This document shows, piece by piece, positions 7,973 to 16,772 of a DNA stretch of 64,000 nt. Location: assembly GCF_002218065.1 (NCBI RefSeq), contig NZ_BDUB01000001.1, forward strand, positions 5,360,429-5,424,428, read 5' to 3'. The translations under genes were made by a program, and so were the position numbers. Position 1 is the stretch's first letter. Each line of letters begins with the position of its first letter. Below the pieces are notes generated by a model. It did no database searches, was not told where the DNA came from, and worked only from the letters and a program-made list of their open reading frames with translations. This DNA is from Nodularia sp. NIES-3585. GTDB lineage: Bacteria; Cyanobacteriota; Cyanobacteriia; Cyanobacteriales; Nostocaceae.

Positions 7973-8872
7973 TTATTCCAGGTTTAAGTTTGCACTCATT
8001 AAGTCTTGTAAGTTTGTGACTAATTTGGTGCAAATTTGATCTACTGGTAAGTCGTTGGGTTCGAGTCCAAAGGGGTTTTCTATTTGATTGGCAATTTCTT
8101 CTACGCCTAGCAAAATAAAACTGATTACGGCAACGATTGGGGCTGTCCACCAATTTAGGTTATGTACAAGTTGTAAGGGTAATATTAGACAATATATTAA
8201 TAAAACTCTCTTGAGATATATTGTATAAGCTAAGGGGACGGGTGTTGTTAAAATTCGTTCACAACCGATAAATCCTTCTACCATGTTATCTAGTGCGGTG
8301 TTCATGGCTATTAGTTCAAATATTGTGATCAGATTTTGGTTTTGCTGCTGTTTGAGATAATCGCCAATCCATAAGGCAATTCTTAAGGGTGGACTTTTTG
8401 CATCTTTGATTTCTAAATATTGTGCTGGTGTAAGTAAGGTTTCTAATTCTCTATTAACGGGTAAGCGTCTTAATTGTAGTTTTGTGGCTATGGAAAAGGC
8501 ACTTAACAATTTGACGGATGCTGTTTTTTTCTCTACATCTACAGGTTCTTTTTCTAAAATTAATAACCTGATTTTTCTCCCTAAGTTTAGACTATTAATA
8601 ACTATTGTTCCCCAGATTTGCCGACCTTCCCAATATCTACTATATGCTGTATTTGTACGAAATACCATTAATAAGCCTAAGACAAGGTTGTAGGCTACAT
8701 TACTAATTACACTACTAAAAACTTGTTGTGGTAAGTCATAGCCGTAGTAGTGAATTACAGATACGATAAATCCTAATCCACTACATAACATTAGTCGGGG
8801 GAAAATTGCCGGAACTACTGAACCTTTTATTTGTAAAGCCACTTGCAACCAATTGGGTTTTTCAACAATCAT
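7973..8872 (-). CDS. Bestrophin-family anion channel
   Basis: A 299-residue protein of the bestrophin/YneE (UPF0187) family, which forms pentameric chloride or other anion channels in the cytoplasmic or thylakoid membrane. Visible motifs are GLLMVFRTNTAYSRYWEGRQIWG around residues 68-90, and the C-terminal NQIENPFGLEPNDLPVD, which is the conserved acidic stretch after the last helix. Hydrophobic segments lie at about 20-45, 50-70 and 215-250. In photosynthetic organisms such channels help balance membrane potential and bicarbonate; the specific role here is not shown by the sequence. Confidence 0.88.
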   Translation of the reverse strand: MIVEKPNWLQVALQIKGSVVPAIFPRLMLCSGLGFIVSVIHYYGYDLPQQVFSSVISNVAYNLVLGLLMVFRTNTAYSRYWEGRQIWGTIVINSLNLGRKIRLLILEKEPVDVEKKTASVKLLSAFSIATKLQLRRLPVNRELETLLTPAQYLEIKDAKSPPLRIALWIGDYLKQQQNQNLITIFELIAMNTALDNMVEGFIGCERILTTPVPLAYTIYLKRVLLIYCLILPLQLVHNLNWWTAPIVAVISFILLGVEEIANQIENPFGLEPNDLPVDQICTKLVTNLQDLMSANLNLE

Positions 8873-8894
8873 CTAACTTTTTACAAGGATATGA

Positions 8895-8960
8895 GAAATG
8901 AGAAACTAACCGCAAAGGACGCAAAGGACACAAAGAAAGAAGGAAGAAGGAAGGAGGAAT
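8895..8960. repeat. AACCGCAAAGGACGCAAAG-type intergenic repeat
   Basis: Between bestrophin and proA lies a purine-rich repeat built on AACCGCAAAGGACGCAAAG followed by GACACAAAGAAAGAAGG units. The same unit recurs at about 10450 and 59483, and simpler relatives lie at 19505, 21040 and 44360. Dispersed low-complexity repeats of this kind are common in Nostocales. Confidence 0.65.
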
Positions 8961-9025
8961 GCACGCAGATAACTATGGATGAATCTGTGCTAACACGCTG
9001 TAATTATACTGTTTTTTGAGCGTTT

Positions 9026-10333
9026 TTATCCTAAATCCTGATGTGTAAATGATTTGGCGTTTTTTCCGGTGTATGTGGCGACAATATGACCGTCACCAGT
9101 CATTTGATATTTGTAGGTGATTAATCCTTCTAAACCGACTGGGCCACGGGGCGGCATTTGTTGGGTGCTGATTCCTACTTCTGCACCAAATCCGTAGCGG
9201 AAACCATCGGCGAATCGGGTAGAACAATTGTGAAATACTCCGGCTGCATTCACGAGTCCAAAAAAGGTTTCTACTGCTACTAAATCTTCTGTGATGATGG
9301 CTTCGGTATGACGGGAACCATATTCGTTAATATGAGCGATCGCATCTTCTATTGAGTCTACTATTTTAATCGCTAAAATAAAATCACTGTATTCTGTTTC
9401 CCAGTCTGTATCTGTGGCTTTGGCAATATTTGGTAATATTTCTAAGGTGCGTTGATCACCTTTTAATTCCACATCAACTAGTTGCAAAGATTCCGCAATT
9501 TTTGGTAAAAATTCTGCGGCTATGGATTGGTGAACTAACAAAGTTTCAATGGCATTACAAGCAGCAGCATATTGAATTTTAGCATCAACGGTAATTTTAA
9601 TGGCTTTAGCAATATCAGCCGTTTTATCTATATAAAGATGACAAATTCCTTCCGCGTGTCCTAATACGGGAATCCGAGTATTATCCTGGACAAACTGTAC
9701 AAAGGAATTGGAACCTCTGGGAATAATTAAGTCTACATATTTGTCTAAATTTAAAAGTTCTACGGTTTCTTCTCTAGTGGTTAATAACTCCACTGCCTCT
9801 GAATTAACCGCAGTTTGAGATAATCCTTGTTTAATAGCTTTAACTATGGCTTCACAAGAATGAATCGCTTCTTTTCCACCTTTGAGAATTACACCATTAC
9901 CTGATTTAATTGCCAGTGAAACAATTTGAATTGCTGCTTCTGGACGAGCTTCAAAAATAATCCCCAACACGCCCAAGGGACAAGTTATGCGTTTGAGAAC
10001 TAAACCTGTATCCAGTTCGCGGTGAATCTGCACCTGTCCCACTGGATCTGCTAGTTTAGCCAAGTCTCGCACTCCCGCGATCGCATCCCTTAATTTATGT
10101 TCATCTAACTGCAAGCGTTTATAAAGTGGTTTGGCAATTCCTTCGGCAGATGCGGCTTGACAATCAGCCATATTTGCTGCCAAAATTTCATCCTTGGCTG
10201 ATTCTAAAGCTTGGGCGATCGCTTCTAAGGCTTGATTTTTCGCTTCAGTGTCCAGAAGTGCCAATTTACTAGCACAGGCGCGGGTTTCTTGTGCGATCGC
10301 CATTAAGGGAGAAGCATCTTGAATCATAGTCAT
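9026..10333 (-). CDS. proA: Gamma-glutamyl phosphate reductase
   Basis: ProA reduces gamma-glutamyl phosphate with NADPH to glutamate semialdehyde, the second step to proline. The 435-residue protein has the aldehyde-dehydrogenase fold typical of the family: [16 protein letters not shown] near 115-132, [14 protein letters not shown], the catalytic cysteine in [15 protein letters not shown], and the C-terminal [26 protein letters not shown] and [10 protein letters not shown]. It is transcribed alone; its partner proB lies 13 kb away on the same strand, the usual separated arrangement in cyanobacteria. Confidence 0.97.
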   Translation of the reverse strand: MTMIQDASPLMAIAQETRACASKLALLDTEAKNQALEAIAQALESAKDEILAANMADCQAASAEGIAKPLYKRLQLDEHKLRDAIAGVRDLAKLADPVGQVQIHRELDTGLVLKRITCPLGVLGIIFEARPEAAIQIVSLAIKSGNGVILKGGKEAIHSCEAIVKAIKQGLSQTAVNSEAVELLTTREETVELLNLDKYVDLIIPRGSNSFVQFVQDNTRIPVLGHAEGICHLYIDKTADIAKAIKITVDAKIQYAAACNAIETLLVHQSIAAEFLPKIAESLQLVDVELKGDQRTLEILPNIAKATDTDWETEYSDFILAIKIVDSIEDAIAHINEYGSRHTEAIITEDLVAVETFFGLVNAAGVFHNCSTRFADGFRYGFGAEVGISTQQMPPRGPVGLEGLITYKYQMTGDGHIVATYTGKNAKSFTHQDLG

Positions 10334-10403
10334 GTCAAAAAACTTGGCTTTTTTTTATTCTATCAAGCTTAGTAATCTGAATTAAACAAGACTTAGGCAA
10401 AAT

Positions 10404-10480
10404 TATGAAAAAACGTTCGCGCAGCGTATGCCCCCAGGGCTTTAGGAAACAAAGAACACAAAGGAAAGAAGGTTTCACCA
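10404..10480. repeat. Intergenic repeat: GCGCAGCGTATGCCC unit inside a CAAAG repeat
   Basis: The 320 bp between proA and the insertion sequence hold no convincing gene. They contain TTCGCGCAGCGTATGCCC followed by CAGGGCTTTAGG and CAAAGAACACAAAGG. The same combination occurs at 59483-59570, where it is plainly an insert within the CAAAG-type repeat seen at 8895. An open frame of 110 codons across this gap (10335-10667) covers repeats only and is not annotated. Confidence 0.6.
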
Positions 10481-10664
10481 GAGTCATTGCGTAAGTACTA
10501 TTAAATAACATCTTGATCTCCCCTCTCCTTGCTAAGGGCTGGGGGTGAGGTTCTATGTTTAATACTTGTGAAGTTTCCGTAATTCCGATGTCGAGGGCTG
10601 GATCTATTGAGTATTGATGGATAAAATACCACTCCTTTGCAAAGGGGATACTATTTGACATACT

Positions 10665-10685
10665 CACCGCCCTTAAAGTGCGGTG
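10665..10685 (-). ncRNA. Right-end hairpin, probable 3' part of the TnpB guide (omega) RNA
   Basis: In IS605-type elements the guide RNA scaffold overlaps the 3' end of tnpB and ends at the right terminus, with the guide read from flanking DNA. Here the hairpin CACCGC/GCGGTG contains the tnpB stop codon (10673-10675) in its loop and is followed on the minus strand by GAGTATGTCAA. The bases after it (lower coordinates, from about 10654) would be the guide. The exact 5' end of the RNA cannot be read from the sequence. Confidence 0.45.
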
Positions 10686-11851
10686 ATTCTTGACGACTCA
10701 CTGCAACTTGCTACCGGAGTAGTCTGATAGTCGCTCCTCGTCCATTTAAGGTCGTGCCGATGACCCATGCCGACCATTTCTATATTTTTAGAAGCATTTT
10801 CGTCCCTGTCCTGTTCAGCATTGCAATTTAAACACAGCACTGAACGGATAGAAAGATCCACTTTACCCCACCTATACCCACAACAAGAACAAGTCTGACT
10901 AGTGGGTTCCCATCGGTTAATGACTCTGAAATCACGATGAAGTTTTTCAGCTTTAGCCTCGCAAAATACCCGGAATTCTCGCCATCCCTGTAAACTAATT
11001 GCTCTTGCCAGTTTACGATTTCTGACCATTCCTGACACATTCAAATCTTCCAAAACAATTGCTTGGTTGTCGCTAACTACTTTAGTTGATAGTTTGTGTA
11101 GGAAATCTTGACGAGTATCCGCAATTTCATTATGCAGTTTAGCAATTTGAATTCGGGTTTTATTTCTACGCCTTGAGTCCTTTTGCTGTCGGGCTAATTG
11201 GCGCTGCTTGCGCCGAATTTGTTGATCCAACCTTGAGTAATCAGGGCTAATAGCTTTATCCCCGTTACTCATTACAGCAAAAGTTTTTATCCCTAAATCA
11301 ATACCAATGCTTTGGTTCTTGGCATCAATTTGAATAGGTTCAATTTCTACTACAAAGCTCAAAAAATAGCGGTTAGCATAGTCTTTTACGACAGTACAAG
11401 AAGTAGGTGCAGAAGGTAGTTGTCTAGACCAGATGGGCTTAACATTGCCGATTTTTGCCAGATACACCTGATTACCTTTGACTGAGAATCCGCCGATTCT
11501 AAAACGTGCAGATTGTTGGTTTGTCTTTTTCTTGAATTTTGGGCTACCAACTTTTTTGCCTTTGCGCTTACCCTTAAGGGAATCGAAAAAGTTTTTGTAA
11601 GCAACCCCTAAATCAGCTACCGATTGTTGCAACGGGATGTTGGAAACATCAGATAACCACGAACGTTCATCAGTCTTTTTAGCCTGGGTAATCACCAACT
11701 TTTGCAAGTGGTTGTTGCTTGGCAGTTTCTCGGATTTTTTACAGATAGCCAAAGCATCATTCCAAACTACGCGCACACAACCAAACAACTGAGCTAGAAG
11801 CCGTTGCTGTTGATTTGTTGGGTAGAATCGGAACTTATATCTGGCTTTCAC
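10673..11851 (-). CDS. tnpB: RNA-guided endonuclease TnpB (IS605-type)
   Basis: TnpB is the RNA-guided, RuvC-type DNA nuclease of IS200/IS605 elements. The protein begins VKARYKFRFYPT, and I choose GTG 11851 over the longer frame to 11911 because this is the family's N-terminus. RuvC residues look intact: aspartate in GIDLGIKTF (about 185), glutamate in VLEDLNVSGM (about 268) and aspartate in AEQDRDENASKN (about 348-350). The zinc finger has CSCC (321/324) and CLNC (340/343). A length of 392 residues is normal, so this copy may be active. Its stop lies in the loop of the right-end hairpin. Confidence 0.93.
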   Translation of the reverse strand: MKARYKFRFYPTNQQQRLLAQLFGCVRVVWNDALAICKKSEKLPSNNHLQKLVITQAKKTDERSWLSDVSNIPLQQSVADLGVAYKNFFDSLKGKRKGKKVGSPKFKKKTNQQSARFRIGGFSVKGNQVYLAKIGNVKPIWSRQLPSAPTSCTVVKDYANRYFLSFVVEIEPIQIDAKNQSIGIDLGIKTFAVMSNGDKAISPDYSRLDQQIRRKQRQLARQQKDSRRRNKTRIQIAKLHNEIADTRQDFLHKLSTKVVSDNQAIVLEDLNVSGMVRNRKLARAISLQGWREFRVFCEAKAEKLHRDFRVINRWEPTSQTCSCCGYRWGKVDLSIRSVLCLNCNAEQDRDENASKNIEMVGMGHRHDLKWTRSDYQTTPVASCSESSRITAL

Positions 11852-11903
11852 TATTTTTTCTTCAAAACTGCTAGTATTGTATATCATATGAAAATACAAT
11901 GCT

Positions 11904-12044
11904 ATGAACAAAAGTGTATTTTTTCGATTAACCGAGGAAGAATTGGCGCATCTCGAAAGTTACTGCCAGGTGACTCAGAGAACGAAATCTGATGTACTTA
12001 GAGATTTGATTAGAAAACTGAAAACAAATAAAAAGCCGTCCTAG
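11904..12044 (+). CDS. Small ribbon-helix-helix protein, divergent to tnpB in the IS
   Basis: A 46-residue frame starting at ATG 11904 reads MNKSVFFRLTEEELAHLESY, then CQVTQRTKSDVLRDLIRKLK, a clear ribbon-helix-helix DNA-binding fold: a strand SVFFRLT, then two helices with the usual RTKSDVLRDLI. It lies head-to-head with tnpB, about 50 bp apart, inside the element, and its TAG stop falls in the loop of the left-end hairpin. It may repress the shared promoter region or help bind the element end; both are inferences. The start overlaps the tnpB promoter zone. Confidence 0.7.
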   Translation: MNKSVFFRLTEEELAHLESYCQVTQRTKSDVLRDLIRKLKTNKKPS

Positions 12045-12145
12045 AAGGACGGGGCTTGTATCCCATTATTTTCGGTCAAGTCTCCCCTCTCCTTAGTAAG
12101 CTACCGTGTACACAAAAATGATTTGGGCAGTCAAAATTATGTTTT

Positions 12146-12225
12146 GTAGGGTGTCTTGTCGCGTAGCGCAACGCACCATTCAAGATTATCGGTGCGTTAG
12201 GACTAAAGTCCATAACGCACCCTAC
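12146..12225. repeat. Long imperfect hairpin (GTAGGGTG...CACCCTAC)
   Basis: An 80-bp imperfect inverted repeat with outer arms GTAGGGTG (12146-12153) and CACCCTAC (12218-12225) and inner GTGCGTTAGGACTAAAGTCC-type segments lies between the IS left end and the 3' end of the RND pump gene. It is a common cyanobacterial intergenic palindrome and could act as a transcription stop or mRNA 3' hairpin for the pump operon. Similar pieces are at 33518 and 34540. Confidence 0.6.
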
Positions 12226-12245
12226 CCAAATAAAAGGTTTTTGGA

Positions 12246-15200
12246 CTATCGCTTCGTCGATGACAATAATAAATAGGCACAAGGAATAAAGTAAAGGGCG
12301 AGAATGGTTGCACCACCCACACCACCGGCAATCACCACTGCCAGAGGAGGCCAAAATCCACCGCCGCCGAGAATGAGGGGGATAAAGCCTGCCATTGTCG
12401 TGAATGTGGTTGTGAGGACATGGCGCGTAGTGTGGATGACGGTTTCCACGATCGCTGGGCGATCTCCCTTCTGGGCTAGGGGATCACTCTTCACGGCAGT
12501 GAGAACGGTAATCGCATCATTAACCGCGACTCCAATCAGTCCCACTGTACCAATAATGGGATTGAAGCCAAAGGGATAGCCGAACAGCCAAACTGATAAT
12601 CCGCCTAAACCAATGGCAAGAATCGCCACAATGCCAATCAAACCCGCAAGGGCGAAGGAATTCATCGAAAGTACAAGAGTTACCACTAAGGCAATTCCTA
12701 GCACAATGCCATAGCCAAGTAGTCCCCCAGTGGCACTGTTACGTTCTGCTTCTTCACCACCAAATTCCAGGTTATAGCCTTGGGGTAGGGAGAACGAGTT
12801 TTGCAAACGTTGGCGAAAATCAGCCAGAGCGTTGGCAGGTAAGGTTCCTGCGGTGAGATAGCCCTGGACGGTGCTGACTCTAAGACCGTTTTTGCGAGTG
12901 ATGGCGGCATTTTTAGGGATTAAACTCAGTTTGCCAATGGTTTCTAAGGGAATGTAGCCGTTGCGATCGCTCGGCAGCAGATTCACCGATTGCAATTGGC
13001 TCAAGTCAGCGCGAGCATCGCTATTACTCAGACGCACTCGGACAGGCACTTCTTCGGTATCTTCTAAAATCGTGCCACCAGTTACCCCTTCGATGATGAC
13101 TTGCAATTGCCGTGCAGTTTCTCGACGGCTTAAACCTCGCGATCGCGCTTCTGGTTCGTCAATTTCCAGGGCGAGTTGAGGAAGCACATCGTTCAGGCGA
13201 CTGCGAATGTGAGTAATGGTAGGAACTTCTGCCAAAATAGAACGGAGTTCCTCACTTAATTGTTGCAGGCGATCAACATCAGAGCCGTAAATTCGTAACT
13301 CAATCGGGGCTTCAAAAGGTGGTCCCTGTTCAAACAACCGCACCAAAGCACGAGCATTCGGAAAGGCGCTGTTAAATTCCGTTTGCAGTTGGCGAATGAA
13401 GCGATCGCCAGCAATGCCATTCATCTGCACAATCGCCCCAGCAAAACTGCTCTCGTTTTCCCGATTAGTCAGTTGGTTGTAATAGACTTTCGGCGCACTC
13501 TTGCCCAAGAACCAATACACTTGTTGAACTTCAGAATGACTGCGTAAGGTGGCTTCTACCTCTTGTGTCAACTGCTGAATTTGCGTTAGAGAACTGGTAG
13601 GAGGCAATTCTAACTCCACTATGAACTGTTCGCGATCAGCAGCCGGAAAGAATTGTAAACTTAAAGTAGTCATGAGGGTAAACCCCAGTACAGGAAAAAT
13701 TAACGTCAAGGCGATCGCACGTTTGGGATACCTCAACGACCACTGCAAAGAACGACGATACCAAGCGCTTAGTCCAGGATGAGAAAATCCTGATTCCCAC
13801 CATCTTTCCTTGCCAATCATTACTTTGGTAGTGAGGGAGCGACGATGATTCCACTGATGAATTTTCGCGGTAATCGCTGGCGAAATCGTTAATGCTACCA
13901 AGAGCGAAGCCAGCACTGCCACAATCACATTTAAACCAATCGTCCCGACAAATTCACCAGTTGCACCGGGAAGTAGGGCAATAGGCGCAAAGGAGAATAC
14001 GGTGGTTAATGTCCCCCCCAGTAAAGGAGCGCGGAGATACTGCACGGTTTCTTCGATGGCAGTTTCTAAAGACATTCCCGCTTTCAGGCGGATATTCATC
14101 TCATCCACGAGAATAATCGCATTATCAATCAGAATGCCCAAAGCCACAATTAGCCCCGTCACCGACATTTGATGTAAGGGAATGCCCAACAAGCCCATGA
14201 CAATCAGGGCGATCGCTAATGAAAGCGGCAGTGCCATCTGTACAGCTAATGCCTGTTGCCAGCCCATCATGATAATGCAAATCACGAATAGCATCAAAGC
14301 ACCAGACAGCAAATTACCGATGAGATTATTTAATCGCGCAGTCACATAACGACTCTGATCAAAGACAATTTCTAACTGTATCCCCTTGGGTAAATCAGCC
14401 CGAAAGCTATCAATCACCTTTTGTGCTGCCACTGCCCAACGATCCAGACGATATTGGGACTGGACATAAACACCAACTGCGATCGCGGCTTTACCGGAAG
14501 TAAATGCTAATTCTGTGGGCGGTGTGGCAATTCCTTTCTCAATGGTGGCGATATCTGCCAAAAGAAGAAATTCCCGGTTAGATTCACACGCAGAACAGCG
14601 CACGGGTATTTGCTGCAAACGGTTTAGGGTATCCAATTCTCCCTGGACTTCATAGAGCAGGGTATTGTCACCGCGAAACTGTCCGGCAGAAGTTTTGGCA
14701 TCGCTTTGTTGAATTTGCCCTGCTAATTCTGAGGCGGTAATTCCCAAACTAGCAAAAGTTTCTGTATTCACATTCACGGTGATTTCTTCTTGGGGTGCGC
14801 CAAAAATCTCCACTTCATCTGTGCCAGAGAGCGATCGCAAGGCATTTTTTAACACTTCTGCCCGTCGCCGTAAAATGGCGTAGTTTGGTGCATCAGACTG
14901 TTCCCAAGTCAGGGCTGCTAGGAGGGCATAGGCACGCACTTCTCCCTCATCTAACTCTGGTTCACTGGCTGCGTTGGGTAATTCCCCTTGCACCTCCCGC
15001 AATTTATCCCGCACCCGTGACCACACCAAGGGTACACGATTTTTACCCACAGTATCAAGTAAATCTACGGAGATAGTGGAAACCCCGGCTCGTGACGTGG
15101 ATTCATAAGTTTTTACTTCCGGAATTTCAGCAATCTTAGCTTCAATCGGATCAGTTACCAGGGATTCGGTGCGCTCGGCGGTTCCTCCTGGTAAAAAAGT

Positions 15201-15338
15201 AGTAACTAGGGCAAAACGAGAAGTGAGTTCTGGGTCTTCCAGTCGAGCTAGGGATTGAAAGGTGACGGTTCCCCAAGCCACAATCAGAAAAATCGCCAAC
15301 AATAGCAAGCGCAAGTTGCGAAAGAATAGCCGTGCCAT
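12246..15338 (-). CDS. Efflux RND transporter permease subunit (AcrB/HAE-type)
   Basis: A 1030-residue inner-membrane pump of the RND superfamily. It has the first transmembrane segment near residues 8-28, a large periplasmic loop (about 30-320), a cluster of helices (about 330-480), a second periplasmic loop (about 540-840) and a second helix cluster to the end. The fourth helix carries GILIDNAIILVDEMN, the proton-relay region, where this subfamily has D-N-A-I in place of DD. GGTLTTVFSFAPIALLPG and the repeat VNDAITVLTAV are also typical. Its start is 2 bp from the adaptor's stop, so the two form one operon. Confidence 0.95.
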   Translation of the reverse strand: MARLFFRNLRLLLLAIFLIVAWGTVTFQSLARLEDPELTSRFALVTTFLPGGTAERTESLVTDPIEAKIAEIPEVKTYESTSRAGVSTISVDLLDTVGKNRVPLVWSRVRDKLREVQGELPNAASEPELDEGEVRAYALLAALTWEQSDAPNYAILRRRAEVLKNALRSLSGTDEVEIFGAPQEEITVNVNTETFASLGITASELAGQIQQSDAKTSAGQFRGDNTLLYEVQGELDTLNRLQQIPVRCSACESNREFLLLADIATIEKGIATPPTELAFTSGKAAIAVGVYVQSQYRLDRWAVAAQKVIDSFRADLPKGIQLEIVFDQSRYVTARLNNLIGNLLSGALMLFVICIIMMGWQQALAVQMALPLSLAIALIVMGLLGIPLHQMSVTGLIVALGILIDNAIILVDEMNIRLKAGMSLETAIEETVQYLRAPLLGGTLTTVFSFAPIALLPGATGEFVGTIGLNVIVAVLASLLVALTISPAITAKIHQWNHRRSLTTKVMIGKERWWESGFSHPGLSAWYRRSLQWSLRYPKRAIALTLIFPVLGFTLMTTLSLQFFPAADREQFIVELELPPTSSLTQIQQLTQEVEATLRSHSEVQQVYWFLGKSAPKVYYNQLTNRENESSFAGAIVQMNGIAGDRFIRQLQTEFNSAFPNARALVRLFEQGPPFEAPIELRIYGSDVDRLQQLSEELRSILAEVPTITHIRSRLNDVLPQLALEIDEPEARSRGLSRRETARQLQVIIEGVTGGTILEDTEEVPVRVRLSNSDARADLSQLQSVNLLPSDRNGYIPLETIGKLSLIPKNAAITRKNGLRVSTVQGYLTAGTLPANALADFRQRLQNSFSLPQGYNLEFGGEEAERNSATGGLLGYGIVLGIALVVTLVLSMNSFALAGLIGIVAILAIGLGGLSVWLFGYPFGFNPIIGTVGLIGVAVNDAITVLTAVKSDPLAQKGDRPAIVETVIHTTRHVLTTTFTTMAGFIPLILGGGGFWPPLAVVIAGGVGGATILALYFIPCAYLLLSSTKR

Positions 15339-15340
15339 AT

Positions 15341-16648
15341 CTACTCCTTATTCACGATTTGCCCAGAAACCAAGCGGTGAGTGCCACTGTTGACAACTTC
15401 TTCCCCGGCGACAATGGTGCCACGTACCAAGACGCGATCGCCTTCGGTATATAACACTTCCACATCCCGCCGTTCGATGCGATAGGTTTCTCCCTCTGGC
15501 GCAATCGCAAAGCAAGACCACAATCCTCGCTCTCCTTTAATTAAGGCGGTTACTGGCAACCAAAATCCCTGGGTTGATACCATTTGTTCCACTTGCAGAC
15601 GCGCGATTTCTCCTGATGCTGGCATGGTTTGACCTGTAGTCACCAATTGCAAAACCACTGTCCGAGTCCGGGTTTGGGGGTTGATCTCTGGTTTATATGC
15701 CAGCACTTGGGCAGCATAAATTTGCTCGCTCACCTGCACCTGTTGACGACTCCCCACTTTCAGGGTCTGCACGACTTGGGGCGGTACGCCAATTTCCACT
15801 TCAGGGGTGAGATTTTCCACTAGGCGCACGATGGCCTGTCCTGCTTGCACCACAGTGCCTTCATCTAAATTTCGTTCCCCGACCACACCACGAAAGGGCG
15901 CACGGAGGGTGCTTTTTTCAATACTGATTTCCACATCGGCCATACTGGCTGCAATTTGGGCTACCGTTGCGGCTTGGGCGGCGATTTGTTCTTGGCGTGT
16001 ACCGTTCTGCAACGCTTCTAATTCACTCTGGGCTGCGGCCAGACGGTCGGCCAGGGCATCCCGATTAAATGCCACTTCATCCAACTGTTCACGGGAAATC
16101 GCCCCTTCTTCGTATAGAGAACTGCGGCGATCGCGACGAATATTTTCCAACCGCAACCGATTTTGTAAATCTGCCACTTGGGAACGCGCCACGGCAATGG
16201 TTTCTTTGCGTGGACCATTCTGCAATTCTCGTAATTCTGCGACTGCACGCGATCGCTGCGCTGCTAACTGTGCCAATTGTGCTTGGAGATTTTGCGTATC
16301 TAACCGGGCAATGACTGCGCCTTTTTCTACGCTTTGTCCGCGATTGAAGATGATTTCAATGACTTTGCCTCCCCGCTCAAAGCCCAAATCGCTGCGGCGA
16401 GTCGCCACCACTTCCCCAGTATAAAAGCGCGTCACTTGGTATGACTGTACTGGCTCAAGCTTGATGACTTGCACTGCCAACGGGGCAGAAACCGCGACTT
16501 CCTCTCCCGCAGACAACCGTTCATACACCCCGAAGGCGATTGCTGCCACCATCCCACTCGCAATCAACAGATTTCTGACTCCGATTTTTTTTGAATTCTT
16601 CAAAGGCGAGGCAGCCTCATCATCTATTTCTTGAATTTGGGCTTCCAT
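15341..16648 (-). CDS. RND efflux periplasmic adaptor (membrane fusion) protein
   Basis: A 435-residue MFP subunit that links the RND pump to an outer-membrane channel. It has a single N-terminal membrane segment (IGVRNLLIASGMVAAIAFGVYE), the first lipoyl half TGEVVATRRSDLGFERGGKVIEI, a long alpha-hairpin (about 130-230) and the second lipoyl half STLRAPFRGVVGERNLDEGTVV, then beta-barrel and membrane-proximal domains. I start at ATG 16648; a GTG at 16663 is an alternative. No TolC-type gene is beside it. The promoter region is shared with the divergent PadR gene, so PadR control is likely. Confidence 0.93.
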   Translation of the reverse strand: MEAQIQEIDDEAASPLKNSKKIGVRNLLIASGMVAAIAFGVYERLSAGEEVAVSAPLAVQVIKLEPVQSYQVTRFYTGEVVATRRSDLGFERGGKVIEIIFNRGQSVEKGAVIARLDTQNLQAQLAQLAAQRSRAVAELRELQNGPRKETIAVARSQVADLQNRLRLENIRRDRRSSLYEEGAISREQLDEVAFNRDALADRLAAAQSELEALQNGTRQEQIAAQAATVAQIAASMADVEISIEKSTLRAPFRGVVGERNLDEGTVVQAGQAIVRLVENLTPEVEIGVPPQVVQTLKVGSRQQVQVSEQIYAAQVLAYKPEINPQTRTRTVVLQLVTTGQTMPASGEIARLQVEQMVSTQGFWLPVTALIKGERGLWSCFAIAPEGETYRIERRDVEVLYTEGDRVLVRGTIVAGEEVVNSGTHRLVSGQIVNKE

Positions 16649-16708
16649 AAACTGGCGAATCACTTTTGTGCTACGTTAACAAGAAGCGTTGTGATATTCA
16701 ACTGACTG

Positions 16709-16728
16709 TTATAAAACTAGTTTTATAA
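16709..16728. promoter_or_regulatory. Perfect 20-bp palindrome, candidate PadR operator
   Basis: TTATAAAACTAGTTTTATAA reads the same on both strands and lies midway between the divergent efflux operon and padR. A second palindrome, CAACTAGTTG at 16744-16753, shares the AACTAGTT core and lies just upstream of the padR start. Two palindromes with one core in a divergent promoter region are what a self-regulating repressor of an efflux pump would need. Binding by this PadR protein is inferred. Confidence 0.6.
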
Positions 16729-16772
16729 ACTAAAGCGTATATGCAACTAGTTGTTTATGTCAAGAAAAAATT

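Larger units (their letters stand above)
10655..12074 (-). mobile_element. IS200/IS605-type element carrying tnpB (no tnpA)
   Basis: The limits are inferred from two terminal hairpins shared with the deleted element at 26183-26588. The right end has stem CACCGC/GCGGTG (10665-10670 with 10680-10685) next to TTGACA. The left end has stem CCGTCC/GGACGG (12036-12041 with 12047-12052) and then TTTTCG. Read on the minus strand, TTGAC directly precedes the left end, a plausible target/TAM site. The element codes for TnpB and a divergent small ribbon-helix-helix protein but has no Y1 transposase TnpA, so it would need one in trans to move. Confidence 0.75.

Noticed and set aside
10335..10667. 110-codon minus-strand frame between proA and the IS
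   Set aside because: It is made of dispersed repeats and the element's right flank, has no protein-like pattern and no ribosome site.
12076..12354. 92-codon minus-strand frame overlapping the end of the RND pump
   Set aside because: It crosses the intergenic palindrome and the pump's 3' end in another frame and has no motif.
15807..16424. 205-codon plus-strand frame opposite the RND adaptor gene
   Set aside because: It is a shadow of the adaptor coding strand: Arg/Ser/Ala-rich low-complexity translation, no family motif, fully inside a well-supported gene.
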